NCBI RefSeq assembly: GCF_023887685.1
Contig: NZ_JAMWMR010000013.1
Span: 1 to 64,000 of the forward strand
Length of the DNA stretch: 64,000 nucleotides
Source: Streptomyces macrolidinus
Lineage (GTDB): Bacteria; Actinomycetota; Actinomycetes; Streptomycetales; Streptomycetaceae
Direction: 5' to 3'
Part shown: positions 35,875 through 44,077 of the stretch, piece by piece
Layout of the letters: every line of letters starts with the position of its first letter
Numbering within the stretch: the first letter of the stretch is position 1
The notes under the pieces: model-generated
Database searches by the model: none
Seen by the model: the letters and a program-made list of their open reading frames with translations, nothing else
What the model was told of the DNA's origin: nothing
Position numbers and translations under genes: made by a program

Positions 35875-37134
35875 ATGGCCGCCGAACTCGTCGTCATGGG
35901 GCTGGGGCATGTCGGACTGCCGCTCTCCCGGGCCGCGGTCTCGGCGGGCCTGACGACCGCCGGATACGACGTGTCCGACACGGTGGTGAACGGCCTGTCC
36001 AAGGGCCGTTCACACGTCGGCGGGGTCGGCGACGCCGAGGTCACGGCCATGCTGGACGCGGGCTTCCACGCCACGGACGACCCCGCGGTCCTGGACGGCG
36101 CGCAGACCGTGGTGATCTGCGTCCCCACCGGGCTCACCGAGAAGGGGTTACCCGACCTGTCCGCGGTCGAGCACGCCGCCGAGGCCGTCGCCGCCCGGCT
36201 GCGTCCCGGCACGCTCGTCGTCCTGGAGTCCACCAGCTATCCGGGCACCACCGAGGACGTCGTACGACCCCTGCTGGAGCGCGGCAGCGGACTGCGGGCG
36301 GGCGAGGACTTCCACCTGGCGTTCTCACCGCAGCGCATCGACCCCGGCAACACGACCTGGACCATCCGCAACACCCCGAAGATCGTGAGCGGTTGCACCG
36401 CGCTGTGCGCCAAACACGCCGTCGCGTTCTACGCCCGGTTCGTGGACCACCTCGTCGTCGCCCGTGGCACACGTGAGGCGGAGATGGCCAAGCTCCTGGA
36501 GAACACCTACCGTTACGTCAACATCGCCCTGGTCGACGAGGTAGCCCTGTTCTGCCACAAGACCGGCATCGACATCTGGGACGTACTGCACTGCGCCGCG
36601 TCGAAACCCTTCGGCTTCGCACCGTTCAGCCCCGGCCCCGGCGTCGGTGGCCACTGCATCCCCGTCGACCCCCGCTACCTCGCCGCCCGCGCCGAGTCCC
36701 AGGGCTTCACCTTCCGCACACTGGCCGCCGCCCAGGACGTACTGAGCCGTATGCCGGATCATGTCGTGGACCGCGCGCTGACCCTGCTCACCGAGGTGCG
36801 CGGCCACCCCGAGGGCGCACGGGTCCTGCTGCTCGGCGTCACGTACAAGCCGGATGTGGCAGACGTCCGCGAGACACCGGCACGCCAGGTCGCCGCGGGG
36901 CTCCTCGCCGCCGGTGCCGACGTGCGCTACCACGACCCTTACGCCACCGAGTTCACCATCGACGGCCGACCGCTGCCCCGCGCCGAGCACTTGCAGGACG
37001 CCATGGCCCAGGCCGATGTGGCCATCCTGCTGCAGGACCACGCCTGTTACGCGAGAGAAGCACTGGGCCAGGCCCGCTGCGCCCTGCTGGACACCCGCGG
37101 CAACGTCGTGGGCAGCAGAGTCACCCTCCTCTGA
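35875..37134 (+). CDS. nucleotide-sugar (UDP-glucose/UDP-ManNAc type) 6-dehydrogenase
   Basis: The protein has 419 residues, the usual length. The N-terminal NAD domain has 'VMGLGHVGLPL'. The central domain has the catalytic 'GVGGHCIPVDP' with Cys261. The C-terminal UDP-binding domain has 'LLGVTYKPDVADVRETPA'. It oxidises the C6 hydroxyl of an NDP-hexose to the uronic acid in two NAD-linked steps; 'GGHCIPVD' resembles the UDP-HexNAc branch. Codon 92 is TTA (36148-36150), implying bldA control. It may feed the amino-sugar-like enzymes further on (Gfo/Idh and DegT), as in WbpA-WbpB-WbpE pathways, but this is inference. Confidence 0.9.
   Translation: MAAELVVMGLGHVGLPLSRAAVSAGLTTAGYDVSDTVVNGLSKGRSHVGGVGDAEVTAMLDAGFHATDDPAVLDGAQTVVICVPTGLTEKGLPDLSAVEHAAEAVAARLRPGTLVVLESTSYPGTTEDVVRPLLERGSGLRAGEDFHLAFSPQRIDPGNTTWTIRNTPKIVSGCTALCAKHAVAFYARFVDHLVVARGTREAEMAKLLENTYRYVNIALVDEVALFCHKTGIDIWDVLHCAASKPFGFAPFSPGPGVGGHCIPVDPRYLAARAESQGFTFRTLAAAQDVLSRMPDHVVDRALTLLTEVRGHPEGARVLLLGVTYKPDVADVRETPARQVAAGLLAAGADVRYHDPYATEFTIDGRPLPRAEHLQDAMAQADVAILLQDHACYAREALGQARCALLDTRGNVVGSRVTLL
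36148..36150 (+). other. TTA codon (bldA-dependent) in nucleotide-sugar dehydrogenase
   Basis: Codon 92 (Leu in 'EKGLPD') is in frame with the ATG at 35875. It predicts growth-phase control of this enzyme. Confidence 0.9.
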
Positions 37135-37347
37135 CCTTCACCCTTCTCAGACGTTCGCTCTTCTCCGACCTTCACCCTTCTCTGATCTCAGACCTCTCAC
37201 CCTCCCGCCGGTCCTGTCCGGCACCCCCTCGACCGGCCAGCCGCCGGTCCCTTGAGCCCGCGCACGGCACCGCCCTGCGCGGTTGCGGCCCTGCCCAGGC
37301 GCCGTAGTCAGTCCGCGCTACGCATCATCCGAGACAAGGAGCATCAC

Positions 37348-37881
37348 ATGAGCAACGCCCTCGCCACCGACCGCCTGGTGAAGCGCTTCGACAGGTGGGA
37401 CACCGACGGCAACGGTGTCCTCGAGGCCTCCGACTTCCAGAGCGAGGCCGCGCGGATCGCCCAGAACCTCGGCAAGAGCGCCGACTCGCCCGAAGTGCAG
37501 GAACTCCAGGCCGCGTTCACGGGGCTGTACGAGTACCTGGCCGAGAAGGCCGGGGTCAAGGCCGGTGGGGCCATCAGCCGGCAGCAGTTCCTCGACGCCA
37601 CGGGGGACATGCTGTTCAAGGAGGGCGAGGCGAGCTTCAACCGCGCCCTGTCGCCCATCGTGAAGGCGCTCATCCACCTGTGCGACGACGACCACAACGG
37701 CCAGATCGACGCCCGCGAGTTCCAGGCCTGGCTGAACGCCGTCGGCGTGCCGCTCTCCCAGGCCGGTGAGGCGTTCCAGAAGATCGACAAGAACGACGAC
37801 GGACAGCTCTCCGAAGACGAACTCCTCCAGGCCGTACGGGAGTTCCACTTCGGCCAGCTCGAGGTCGAACTCCTCGGCTGA
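37348..37881 (+). CDS. EF-hand calcium-binding protein, calerythrin-like
   Basis: The protein has 177 residues. Three canonical 12-residue EF-hand loops are seen: D18-D29 ('DTDGNG'), D113-E124 ('DDDHNG') and D147-E158 ('DKNDDG'). A fourth helix pair around residues 60-85 is degenerate. This is the layout of calerythrin and the Streptomyces Cab proteins, which buffer or sense Ca2+ in the cytoplasm. AAGGAGCATCAC precedes the ATG at 37348. A strong bidirectional terminator follows. Confidence 0.92.
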   Translation: MSNALATDRLVKRFDRWDTDGNGVLEASDFQSEAARIAQNLGKSADSPEVQELQAAFTGLYEYLAEKAGVKAGGAISRQQFLDATGDMLFKEGEASFNRALSPIVKALIHLCDDDHNGQIDAREFQAWLNAVGVPLSQAGEAFQKIDKNDDGQLSEDELLQAVREFHFGQLEVELLG

Positions 37882-37904
37882 CCTTCCCGACCGTCCCTGG
37901 TGAC

Positions 37905-37946
37905 CCGGGTGGCGCCGCCGTGCTCGTGGTCGGCGGCGCCACCCGG
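37905..37946. terminator. strong bidirectional terminator
   Basis: A perfect 16-bp stem (37905-37920 with 37931-37946) closes a 10-nt loop. It lies between the convergent EF-hand gene and the minus-strand operon ending at 38021. Confidence 0.9.
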
Positions 37947-38020
37947 TGTGCTCGTACGGGATACGGGATACGGGGTGCGGGTATGGGGGTGGGTATGGGT
38001 CCGGGGGCCTTCCTCGTCGG

Positions 38021-38458
38021 TCAGGACCCGTGCGCTGTGTGCTCCGCCTCGGCCCGCCCCTGGGTGAAGGTGACGACGGCCTCCGGCCGCAGCTCGAGGT
38101 CCCGGCCGCTGACCGGACGCTCGGCATGGATCAGGATGTTGTAGTGGTTCGGCAGATGGTAGGCGTCGTACCCGAGCACGGTGCCGACCACGGTGTCCCC
38201 GATCCGTACCACATCACCCCGGTCGATCACACCACCGCACTCCAGCTCCACGAAGCCCAGGAAGCCCACCCGGTCGATCCGGGCGCCGGAGCGGGGGTCC
38301 CACTGGTCGGTGGTGACCAACTCGTGCACCTCACCGCCGCGTACGCAGCGCGCCGCGTGCTCCTCCAGCCGCATACCGCGGTCCGTGCGCCGATGCACCA
38401 GCACCTTGACCAGCGCTCCGCGCACCCCACGCTTGGGGCCGTCCTCCGCGGGGTTCAC
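38021..38458 (-). CDS. small protein of unknown function, last gene of six-gene operon
   Basis: The protein has 145 residues and starts at GTG, overlapping the stop of the Gfo/Idh gene (GTGA). It is beta-rich, with 'VHRRTDRGMRLEEHAAR', 'IGDTVVGTVLGYDAYHLPNHYNI' and 'LELRPEAVVTF'. It may belong to the family listed as DUF6917, but I am not sure of this. The 'GDVVRIGDTVVGTVLGYD' part looks like a small barrel. Its strict coupling to the operon suggests a role in that pathway, for example as a small binding protein or cyclase-like enzyme. Confidence 0.65.
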   Translation of the reverse strand: MNPAEDGPKRGVRGALVKVLVHRRTDRGMRLEEHAARCVRGGEVHELVTTDQWDPRSGARIDRVGFLGFVELECGGVIDRGDVVRIGDTVVGTVLGYDAYHLPNHYNILIHAERPVSGRDLELRPEAVVTFTQGRAEAEHTAHGS

Positions 38459-39435
38459 CGGTCCGCCTCCGCCACCGTCGCATCAGCCGAAGCCGCACCG
38501 GTCGAAGTCGCACCGGTCGTGGGCAGGGCCCGCAGATAGGCCGCCTCCACCAACTCCAGTGCCTGCAAGCCGCCGTGCGCCCCCGGACCGGCCGGGGTCC
38601 GGCCGCCCGCGAGATCGGCGAACTCCCGGAGAATCGCCTCGTATTCGTGCCACAGCGACGCCTTGAAGGCGGTGTGTCCGGCCAGCATGTCGGCGCCCAG
38701 CACCTCCCCGTCGGCCAACTCCACCTCGATGTCCTTGCGTTCACCGGGATACGACCAGTCCAGCTCGACCCACGCCGTCGCTCCGGTGGCGCCGCGCAGG
38801 CGGAGCACCGCACGGCGGTCCATACCGAGGCCGTCGCGTTGGATCTCGCAGTCGATCAGGGTGAGGTCGCCGAGCAACAGCCGTACCAAGTCAAGGGCGT
38901 TGGGGCCGTTGTCGGCGACGCAGCCGCCGCCGCAGCGGGCCGGGTCCAAGTACCAGTCCTCGCCGCCGAGATGCTCCTCGATACGCTCCAAGTAGCGGAC
39001 GTGGACCGAGCGGATCTCCCGGTCGGCGGTCCGGCGCACAAGGTCGCGTACGGCGGTGTTGTAGCGGCGGTGGAACGCCGTCATCAGCGGGACCTCATGG
39101 CGCCGCGCCAGCTCCACCAGCAGGCGTCCCTCGGCCGCGGTCAGGGCGAGCGGCTTCTCCACACACACCGGGACACCGGCGGACAACGCGTCCTGGCAGA
39201 CCGGCAGATGAACATCGTTGGGGACGGCCACGACCAGCGCGTCCGGCCGTGCCTCGGCCAGCAGGGTCCGATGGTCGCGAAAGCGTGCCGCCGGGCCGGG
39301 GAACCGCTCCAGGGTCTGTGCGCGGGCGTCGCACACGGCGGTCAGCTTCCACTCCGGCAGCCGCTCGGCGGCGGCGAGGTAGTAGGCGGAGATGGCGCCG
39401 AGGCCGACGACCCCGAGGCGCAGGGGCCGGGTCAT
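38455..39435 (-). CDS. Gfo/Idh/MocA-family oxidoreductase
   Basis: The protein has 326 residues. The Rossmann start 'LGVVGLGAISAYY' and the 'VCVEKPLAL' motif, whose Lys is catalytic in this family, are both present. The C-terminal domain has 'HLGGEDWYLDPARCGGGCVADNGPNALDL'-type sequence around its substrate His/Asp region. Members oxidise or reduce a ring hydroxyl of sugars or inositols with NAD(P). An ATGA overlap joins it to the Ldh2-type gene upstream. A second, divergent member of the family is at 42791. Confidence 0.87.
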   Translation of the reverse strand: MTRPLRLGVVGLGAISAYYLAAAERLPEWKLTAVCDARAQTLERFPGPAARFRDHRTLLAEARPDALVVAVPNDVHLPVCQDALSAGVPVCVEKPLALTAAEGRLLVELARRHEVPLMTAFHRRYNTAVRDLVRRTADREIRSVHVRYLERIEEHLGGEDWYLDPARCGGGCVADNGPNALDLVRLLLGDLTLIDCEIQRDGLGMDRRAVLRLRGATGATAWVELDWSYPGERKDIEVELADGEVLGADMLAGHTAFKASLWHEYEAILREFADLAGGRTPAGPGAHGGLQALELVEAAYLRALPTTGATSTGAASADATVAEADR

Positions 39436-40559
39436 CGGCGGCTCCCGGTGACGTCGAGGAGCCCGAGGGCGGTCAACTCGTCGTACAGGTGCGGGGGCAG
39501 GGGAATGCCGTCGCGGCGCCGCTCGGCCGAGAGTTCCGCCTCCCACCAGCCCGGATAGCGCACCGGTTCGCCCTCGCGCAGCGGCGGACAGTCGACGAGC
39601 GAGCCGAACAGGGACCGGGTCGTCTCGGCCATGTCCGCGCCGGGGCGCAGTACCTCCGGCGCGATGGCGAGCAGGAAGAAGCCGATGTCGTCGTCGCTGC
39701 CGTGCGGCCGGCCGTCTCCGTCCAGAGCCGCGGGCGCGGGCCCGACCGCCGAGCCGGAGACCACGGCGGCCAGCAACTCGACGGCGATGCCGAGCCCGTA
39801 GCCCTTGTGGACGCCGTTCTCGGCGCTCCCGCCCAGCCAGCGCAGGAAGGCCTCGCCGCGGTCGAAGGCGGACGGGTCGGTCACCGGGGCGCCCGTCGAG
39901 TCCTCCAACCAGCCCGCGGGCACCGGGGTGTTGCGGCGGGCGGCGACGCGGACCTTGCCGGTGGGCGCGACGGTGGTGCTCATGTCCAGCAGGAACGGGT
40001 GCCCGTCGAGAGCCGGGGCCGCGACGCTGAGCGGGTTGGTGCCGAGCATCGCCACCGCGCCGCCCGGGGGCCGTGCGATGCGCTGGCCGCCGCAGTTGCT
40101 CGCGACCACGCCGATCATCCCGGCCCGCGCGGCCCGGACGGCGTGGAAGCCCGCGCACCCGAAGTGGGTCGCCCCGCGGACCGAGACCAGGCCGACACCG
40201 TACCGCCCGGCGCGTGCCACGGCGTCGTCCATGGCCTCGGCGGCGGCCCACAGACCCAGCGCGCGGCGGGCGTCGACGACCGCGCAGGCGCCCAGGTCGG
40301 TGAGGGTCCGTGGCTCGGCGCGGGGGTCGCAGCGACCCGAGGCGAGCAACGGCAGGTAGAGACGGCCGAGGTTGAACAGACCGTGGGAGTCGAGGCCGGT
40401 CAGATCGCCGTGGCAGAGGGCGTCCGCGGCGAGCCGGGCCCGCGCGGCCGGGATGCCGTGGTCGGCGAACCGGGCGGTGAGCGCGGCGTGCAGCTCCGCG
40501 TGGTCGACGAGGACGGGGGTGTGCTCGACCGCCGCTCGATGGGCGGGGGGTGCCGTCAT
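39432..40559 (-). CDS. Ldh2-family (malate/L-lactate/ureidoglycolate-type) dehydrogenase
   Basis: The protein has 375 residues. The family motif 'GLDSHGLFNLGRL' (catalytic His) and 'GVHKGYGLGIAVELLA' are clear. Enzymes of this NAD(P)-dependent family reduce 2-keto acids or cyclic imines (malate, sulfolactate, 2,3-diketogulonate, piperideine-2-carboxylate), so a 2-hydroxy or 2-amino acid intermediate is possible. It is coupled on both sides by ATGA overlaps, to the M20 gene upstream and the Gfo/Idh gene downstream. Confidence 0.87.
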   Translation of the reverse strand: MTAPPAHRAAVEHTPVLVDHAELHAALTARFADHGIPAARARLAADALCHGDLTGLDSHGLFNLGRLYLPLLASGRCDPRAEPRTLTDLGACAVVDARRALGLWAAAEAMDDAVARAGRYGVGLVSVRGATHFGCAGFHAVRAARAGMIGVVASNCGGQRIARPPGGAVAMLGTNPLSVAAPALDGHPFLLDMSTTVAPTGKVRVAARRNTPVPAGWLEDSTGAPVTDPSAFDRGEAFLRWLGGSAENGVHKGYGLGIAVELLAAVVSGSAVGPAPAALDGDGRPHGSDDDIGFFLLAIAPEVLRPGADMAETTRSLFGSLVDCPPLREGEPVRYPGWWEAELSAERRRDGIPLPPHLYDELTALGLLDVTGSRR

Positions 40560-41860
40560 CCGGGTTCCTTCCGGGTCTCTTGCGGGAGAGGGGATCGGTT
40601 CTCTTCGGCGAAGGACGTGACGAGTCGCCGGACGACACCGGCGAAGTCCTCCAGGTCGGCGAGGTCGATGAACTCACCTGGCGCGTGAGCGTGGTTGGCG
40701 GCGAGGGAGCCGGGGCCCAGCACGGCGGTGAAGGCGCCCTCCAACCCCGCGCACCAGACGGCGTCGCAGGTGAAGCCGGGGTCGTCGGCCGCGGGCCGGG
40801 CTCCCGCGCGGCTCAGGAGCGCCTCGGCCCACGGATCGCGGTTGTCCAGAGCGGGCAGACCCCGCTTGTCCCAGGTGAGCCGGGTGAGAGGGGCTGCGTC
40901 GCGCGCGGTGCGGGCGAACTCCTGCGTGGCGCCGAAGAGTTCGGTGAAGCGGGAGAGGCCGTCGGCGAGATGCCGGGTCACCGCGGTCTCCAGCTCGGCG
41001 CCGTCGGCGGTGCGCCGGTACGACAGGTTCAGCAGCAGTGTGCCGGTGCCGTGGACGCGGTTGTGGACGCGGCCGGTGTGCAGCCCGCCGACGCATACCC
41101 GCGTGCCGGGCACGGCCCGGTCCAGGCGGGCGGCGAGGTGCTGGGCGAGGAAGCCGAGAACCACGGTGGCGTTGTGTCCGGCGTCCGGGTGGTCGTCCAC
41201 CGCGTCCTGCCCGTCGACGGTGATCCGCGCGGTCATGGCGGCGGTGGCGCGGGGCAGCGCGCGCAGACCGGTGGGCTCGCAGAACACGTTGAGCCGCCCG
41301 TGGTGCCCGGCCTCCAGCAGCGGTCGGGTGCCGTAGGTGCCCAGCGCGCCGCCCTCCTCCCCGGCGACGGCCTGGACGAGCACGGTGACATCCCGTCCGA
41401 CGGCGGGGTGGGCCGCGGCGGCCTCCAGCCCGGCGAGCAGGGCGACGGCCGGTCCCTTGGCGTCGACCGCGCCCCGGCCGGTGAACCGCACACCGTCGAA
41501 GACCGGCTGGGTGTGTCCGGCGACGGTGTCCAGATGCACGTTGAACATCACGGTCCGCGCGCGCGGGCGTTCGGGTCCCAGTCGCAGCAGCAGGCTGGGC
41601 TGACCGGCGAGGAAACGCGGATCGCGGGCCGCGGCGCGGACGGTGGCCGGAACGCCGGGGCGGTCCAGGCAGGCGGCGGGCGGAGCGGCGAGGCGGACTG
41701 TACGGAACCCGGCGTCGGCGGCGACCGTCGCGTAGCGCTCCAGGATGCGGGGCAGCCGGGACGGCGGATCGTCCGGTCCGGCCTCCAGCGGGTTGACGCT
41801 CGGCAGACGCAGCAGGTCCAGCAGCAGTGCGCGGTACCGACCGGTGAACAGACCGCTCAC
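40556..41860 (-). CDS. M20-family metallohydrolase (ArgE/DapE-like)
   Basis: The protein has 434 residues. Zinc-binding motifs of the M20 family are visible: 'FNVHLDTVAG', 'GRGAVDAKGP' and 'AGEEGG'; a late His is in 'NHAHAPGE'. Such enzymes cleave amide bonds, mostly removing acetyl or succinyl groups from amino acids and amines. In this operon it could remove an N-acyl protecting group after transamination. The start is a GTG within a GTGA overlap with the TIM-barrel gene. Confidence 0.88.
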   Translation of the reverse strand: MSGLFTGRYRALLLDLLRLPSVNPLEAGPDDPPSRLPRILERYATVAADAGFRTVRLAAPPAACLDRPGVPATVRAAARDPRFLAGQPSLLLRLGPERPRARTVMFNVHLDTVAGHTQPVFDGVRFTGRGAVDAKGPAVALLAGLEAAAAHPAVGRDVTVLVQAVAGEEGGALGTYGTRPLLEAGHHGRLNVFCEPTGLRALPRATAAMTARITVDGQDAVDDHPDAGHNATVVLGFLAQHLAARLDRAVPGTRVCVGGLHTGRVHNRVHGTGTLLLNLSYRRTADGAELETAVTRHLADGLSRFTELFGATQEFARTARDAAPLTRLTWDKRGLPALDNRDPWAEALLSRAGARPAADDPGFTCDAVWCAGLEGAFTAVLGPGSLAANHAHAPGEFIDLADLEDFAGVVRRLVTSFAEENRSPLPQETRKEPG

Positions 41861-42789
41861 GCCGGGCCCCCGCCGGGCCGCTCGGCATCCAGCAGTGCGA
41901 CCAGCGCCCGACCGGCCCGTACGAACAGGTCGACGGCGTCCTCACCGGCCCGGGTGAGCCCCTCGTGGGGGCGCACGGCGAGGTGTGGTTCGAGGGAGAG
42001 CGCTCCGGTGTAGCCGTGGGCGGCCAGGGTCCGCAGACAGCGGGCCACCCCGGCGTCGCCCTCGCCGGGCAGGGTGTAGGCGGTGGAGCCGTCCGGCAGC
42101 CGTACGGCGTCCTTGATGTGGACGTGGGCGACGTAGGGGGCGAGGTCGCGGAGCATGTCCGGGGCGTCGTAGCCGTACGGGACGCCGTTGCCGGTGTCGA
42201 ACAGCAGGCGCAGCGCCGGGCTGTCGACGGCGCGCAGCAGTCGTAGCGCGCGGTCGGCCCGGTCCCCGGCCCAGCCCGCGCAGTTCTCATGCACCAGCAC
42301 CAGTCCCGCTCGCTCGGCGCGGTCCGCGAGGACGGCGGTGCGGGCCAGCACGCGGTCGGCCCATTCCCCTTGCGGGAGGCCGTCGTTGGGGTACGACATG
42401 ATCCGTACGAGTCGGCAGCCGAGGGCGGCGCAGCGCTCGGCCAGTACGTCGAGTTCGGTGAGGTCCAGGCCGATGTCGCCGGTGATGGGGCGGGACCAGT
42501 TGCCGATCCGGGACGCCACGGCGGTCACGGTGACCCCGGCGTCGGCCAGTTGACGGGTGAGCGTGGCGAAGGCGGTGGGGGAGAGGTCGGCCAGTGCCGT
42601 GCCGTCGACGGCACGCAGTTCGACGGCGGTCCAGCCCAGGCGGCGCAGGGCGGCCAGTTGGCCGTCGACGCCGGGCGCCGCCTCGTCTCCGATACCGCTG
42701 AGCGGCCCGAACGCGCCGTGCCCGGCGATGCGTTGCCCAGCTCCACGTTGTCCAGTGATGCGTTGTCCAGTGATGTCTTGTGCGGGCAT
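41857..42789 (-). CDS. sugar-phosphate isomerase/epimerase-type TIM-barrel protein
   Basis: The protein has 310 residues in the xylose-isomerase-like barrel superfamily. Probable metal ligands are Glu in 'LVHENCAGW', Asp in 'LLFDTGN', His in 'HVHIKDAVR' and Glu in 'LSLEPHL'. The superfamily includes hydroxypyruvate isomerase, inosose dehydratase and 3-dehydroshikimate dehydratase, so both sugar and aromatic-precursor roles are possible. The N-terminal ~25 residues are an in-frame repeat ('ITGQR' units) unlike the family. It begins one base after the stop of the upstream Gfo/Idh gene. Confidence 0.8.
   Translation of the reverse strand: MPAQDITGQRITGQRGAGQRIAGHGAFGPLSGIGDEAAPGVDGQLAALRRLGWTAVELRAVDGTALADLSPTAFATLTRQLADAGVTVTAVASRIGNWSRPITGDIGLDLTELDVLAERCAALGCRLVRIMSYPNDGLPQGEWADRVLARTAVLADRAERAGLVLVHENCAGWAGDRADRALRLLRAVDSPALRLLFDTGNGVPYGYDAPDMLRDLAPYVAHVHIKDAVRLPDGSTAYTLPGEGDAGVARCLRTLAAHGYTGALSLEPHLAVRPHEGLTRAGEDAVDLFVRAGRALVALLDAERPGGGPA
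42731..42775. repeat. 15-bp tandem repeat at the start of the TIM-barrel gene
   Basis: CGTTGTCCAGTGATG occurs twice perfectly (42746-42760, 42761-42775), preceded by one degenerate copy (42731-42745). On the minus strand it encodes 'ITGQR'-type pentapeptides at the extreme N-terminus. Confidence 0.88.
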
Positions 42790-42790
42790 G

Positions 42791-43816
42791 TCAGCGGCTC
42801 CCGGCGGGGGTTGGCGCTACGACGGCGCAGTGCTCGCGGGCCGCGCACAGCAGACGGGCGGTCGCGCAGGCGAGCGGGAAGTTCCCGGCGTTCGCCGTTC
42901 CCGAGGCGAAGTCGCGGTAGGCGCCCTCGAAGAACGCGGTCAGGGCGTCGTCACGGAAGACGTGGTGCCCGGCGTCGCACTCACCGGCGACGACGAGTTG
43001 GGCGTGGTCGTCGTCCTCGCTCAACGGGAAGTGCGCGGTGGCCGTGGAGCGTTCGAACTCGCAGACGACGCTGCGTTGTCTGACGGGCGCGCCGAGGTCG
43101 GACCGCAGCACGGTCGTCACCCCTGAGCGGTGCTCCAACTCGACGTGGGCGCCGCCGAGACGGGGAAGCGTACGGTCCTCGCAGCGCAGGTCCCAGCAGC
43201 GCGCGTCGCGCAGGTCGGCCGGACCGGCCAGGTCGAGCGCGAGCCCCAACGAGTGGGGGATCTCCACGTCCAGGGCGGTCGGATGCCCCTCGGTGGTGAG
43301 CGATCGCAGGAAGCGGGGCTTGTGCTGGTCCACGGTGATACGGCGGAGGGGGCCGAGCCGTTCGCCGCGGACGAGCCGGCGCAGTCGGTCGGCGAGGCGG
43401 GAGCTGGTCCAGTGCGCCACGACCACCATGTCGAGGTCCGCCTGCTCGCGAAGGCGGATCAGGGCGTCGAGTTCCTCCGCGGAGGCGGCGAGGGGCTTCT
43501 CCACGACCAGTCGGCGGACGCCGTGTCCGGCCAGTCGCGCGATCACCTCGTGACGCAGCCGGGGCGGGGTGCACACATGGGCCACTGTCGTGGCGGGCTC
43601 CACCATGGCCAGGGCCTGTTCCAGCGTGGTGAGGGTCGTGATCTCACCGGGCGCGCCCGCGGCCCGCAGTGCCTCGGCGCGCGGGTCGCAGCCGACCGCG
43701 GGCAGGGCGACGAGCGGATCACCCATGGCCGCGGTCCGCCGGGCCAGTCGGGCGAGCGCCCGCAGATGCAGTCCGGATCCGGAGCGGCCGAGCCCGACCA
43801 CGAGGGGCTGCAGCAC
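42791..43816 (-). CDS. Gfo/Idh/MocA-family oxidoreductase (first gene of operon)
   Basis: The protein has 341 residues. 'VGLGRSGSGLHL' is the NAD(P)-binding start and 'RLVVEKPLAAS' the family EKP motif. It is only distantly similar to the paralogue at 38455, so the two probably act on different steps. A very good ribosome site, AGGAGG four bases before GTG, fixes the start at 43816. The product may be a ring ketone for one of the two DegT aminotransferases transcribed divergently from here (261-base intergenic region). Confidence 0.85.
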   Translation of the reverse strand: MLQPLVVGLGRSGSGLHLRALARLARRTAAMGDPLVALPAVGCDPRAEALRAAGAPGEITTLTTLEQALAMVEPATTVAHVCTPPRLRHEVIARLAGHGVRRLVVEKPLAASAEELDALIRLREQADLDMVVVAHWTSSRLADRLRRLVRGERLGPLRRITVDQHKPRFLRSLTTEGHPTALDVEIPHSLGLALDLAGPADLRDARCWDLRCEDRTLPRLGGAHVELEHRSGVTTVLRSDLGAPVRQRSVVCEFERSTATAHFPLSEDDDHAQLVVAGECDAGHHVFRDDALTAFFEGAYRDFASGTANAGNFPLACATARLLCAAREHCAVVAPTPAGSR

Positions 43817-44077
43817 AGGGCCTCCTGGGAGAGAGGGAAGGGGTGACGGAGCGCGCGAACGGCGGGAGCGGACCGGGAGCGGAACGCGCGGTTCGCGTCG
43901 CGTCCCGTACAACTCCGGTGCGCCGCACGACTATTGCCGCCTTACGAGGAAAGGGTCAAGTGATCCGGAACTGCGTTACCCATAAAGTGTGAAGATGATC
44001 CTTTCCCTTCTCGTTCATCGGGGTGGTGCGACTAGCGTTGTCGGCCTCTCCACAGAATCGACGGGGCGGGTGAGGCA

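Noticed and set aside
37135..37210. Pyrimidine-rich direct repeats after the nucleotide-sugar dehydrogenase
   Set aside because: GACCTTCACCCTTCTC occurs twice, but with diverged surroundings and no structure; too weak to call a functional element.
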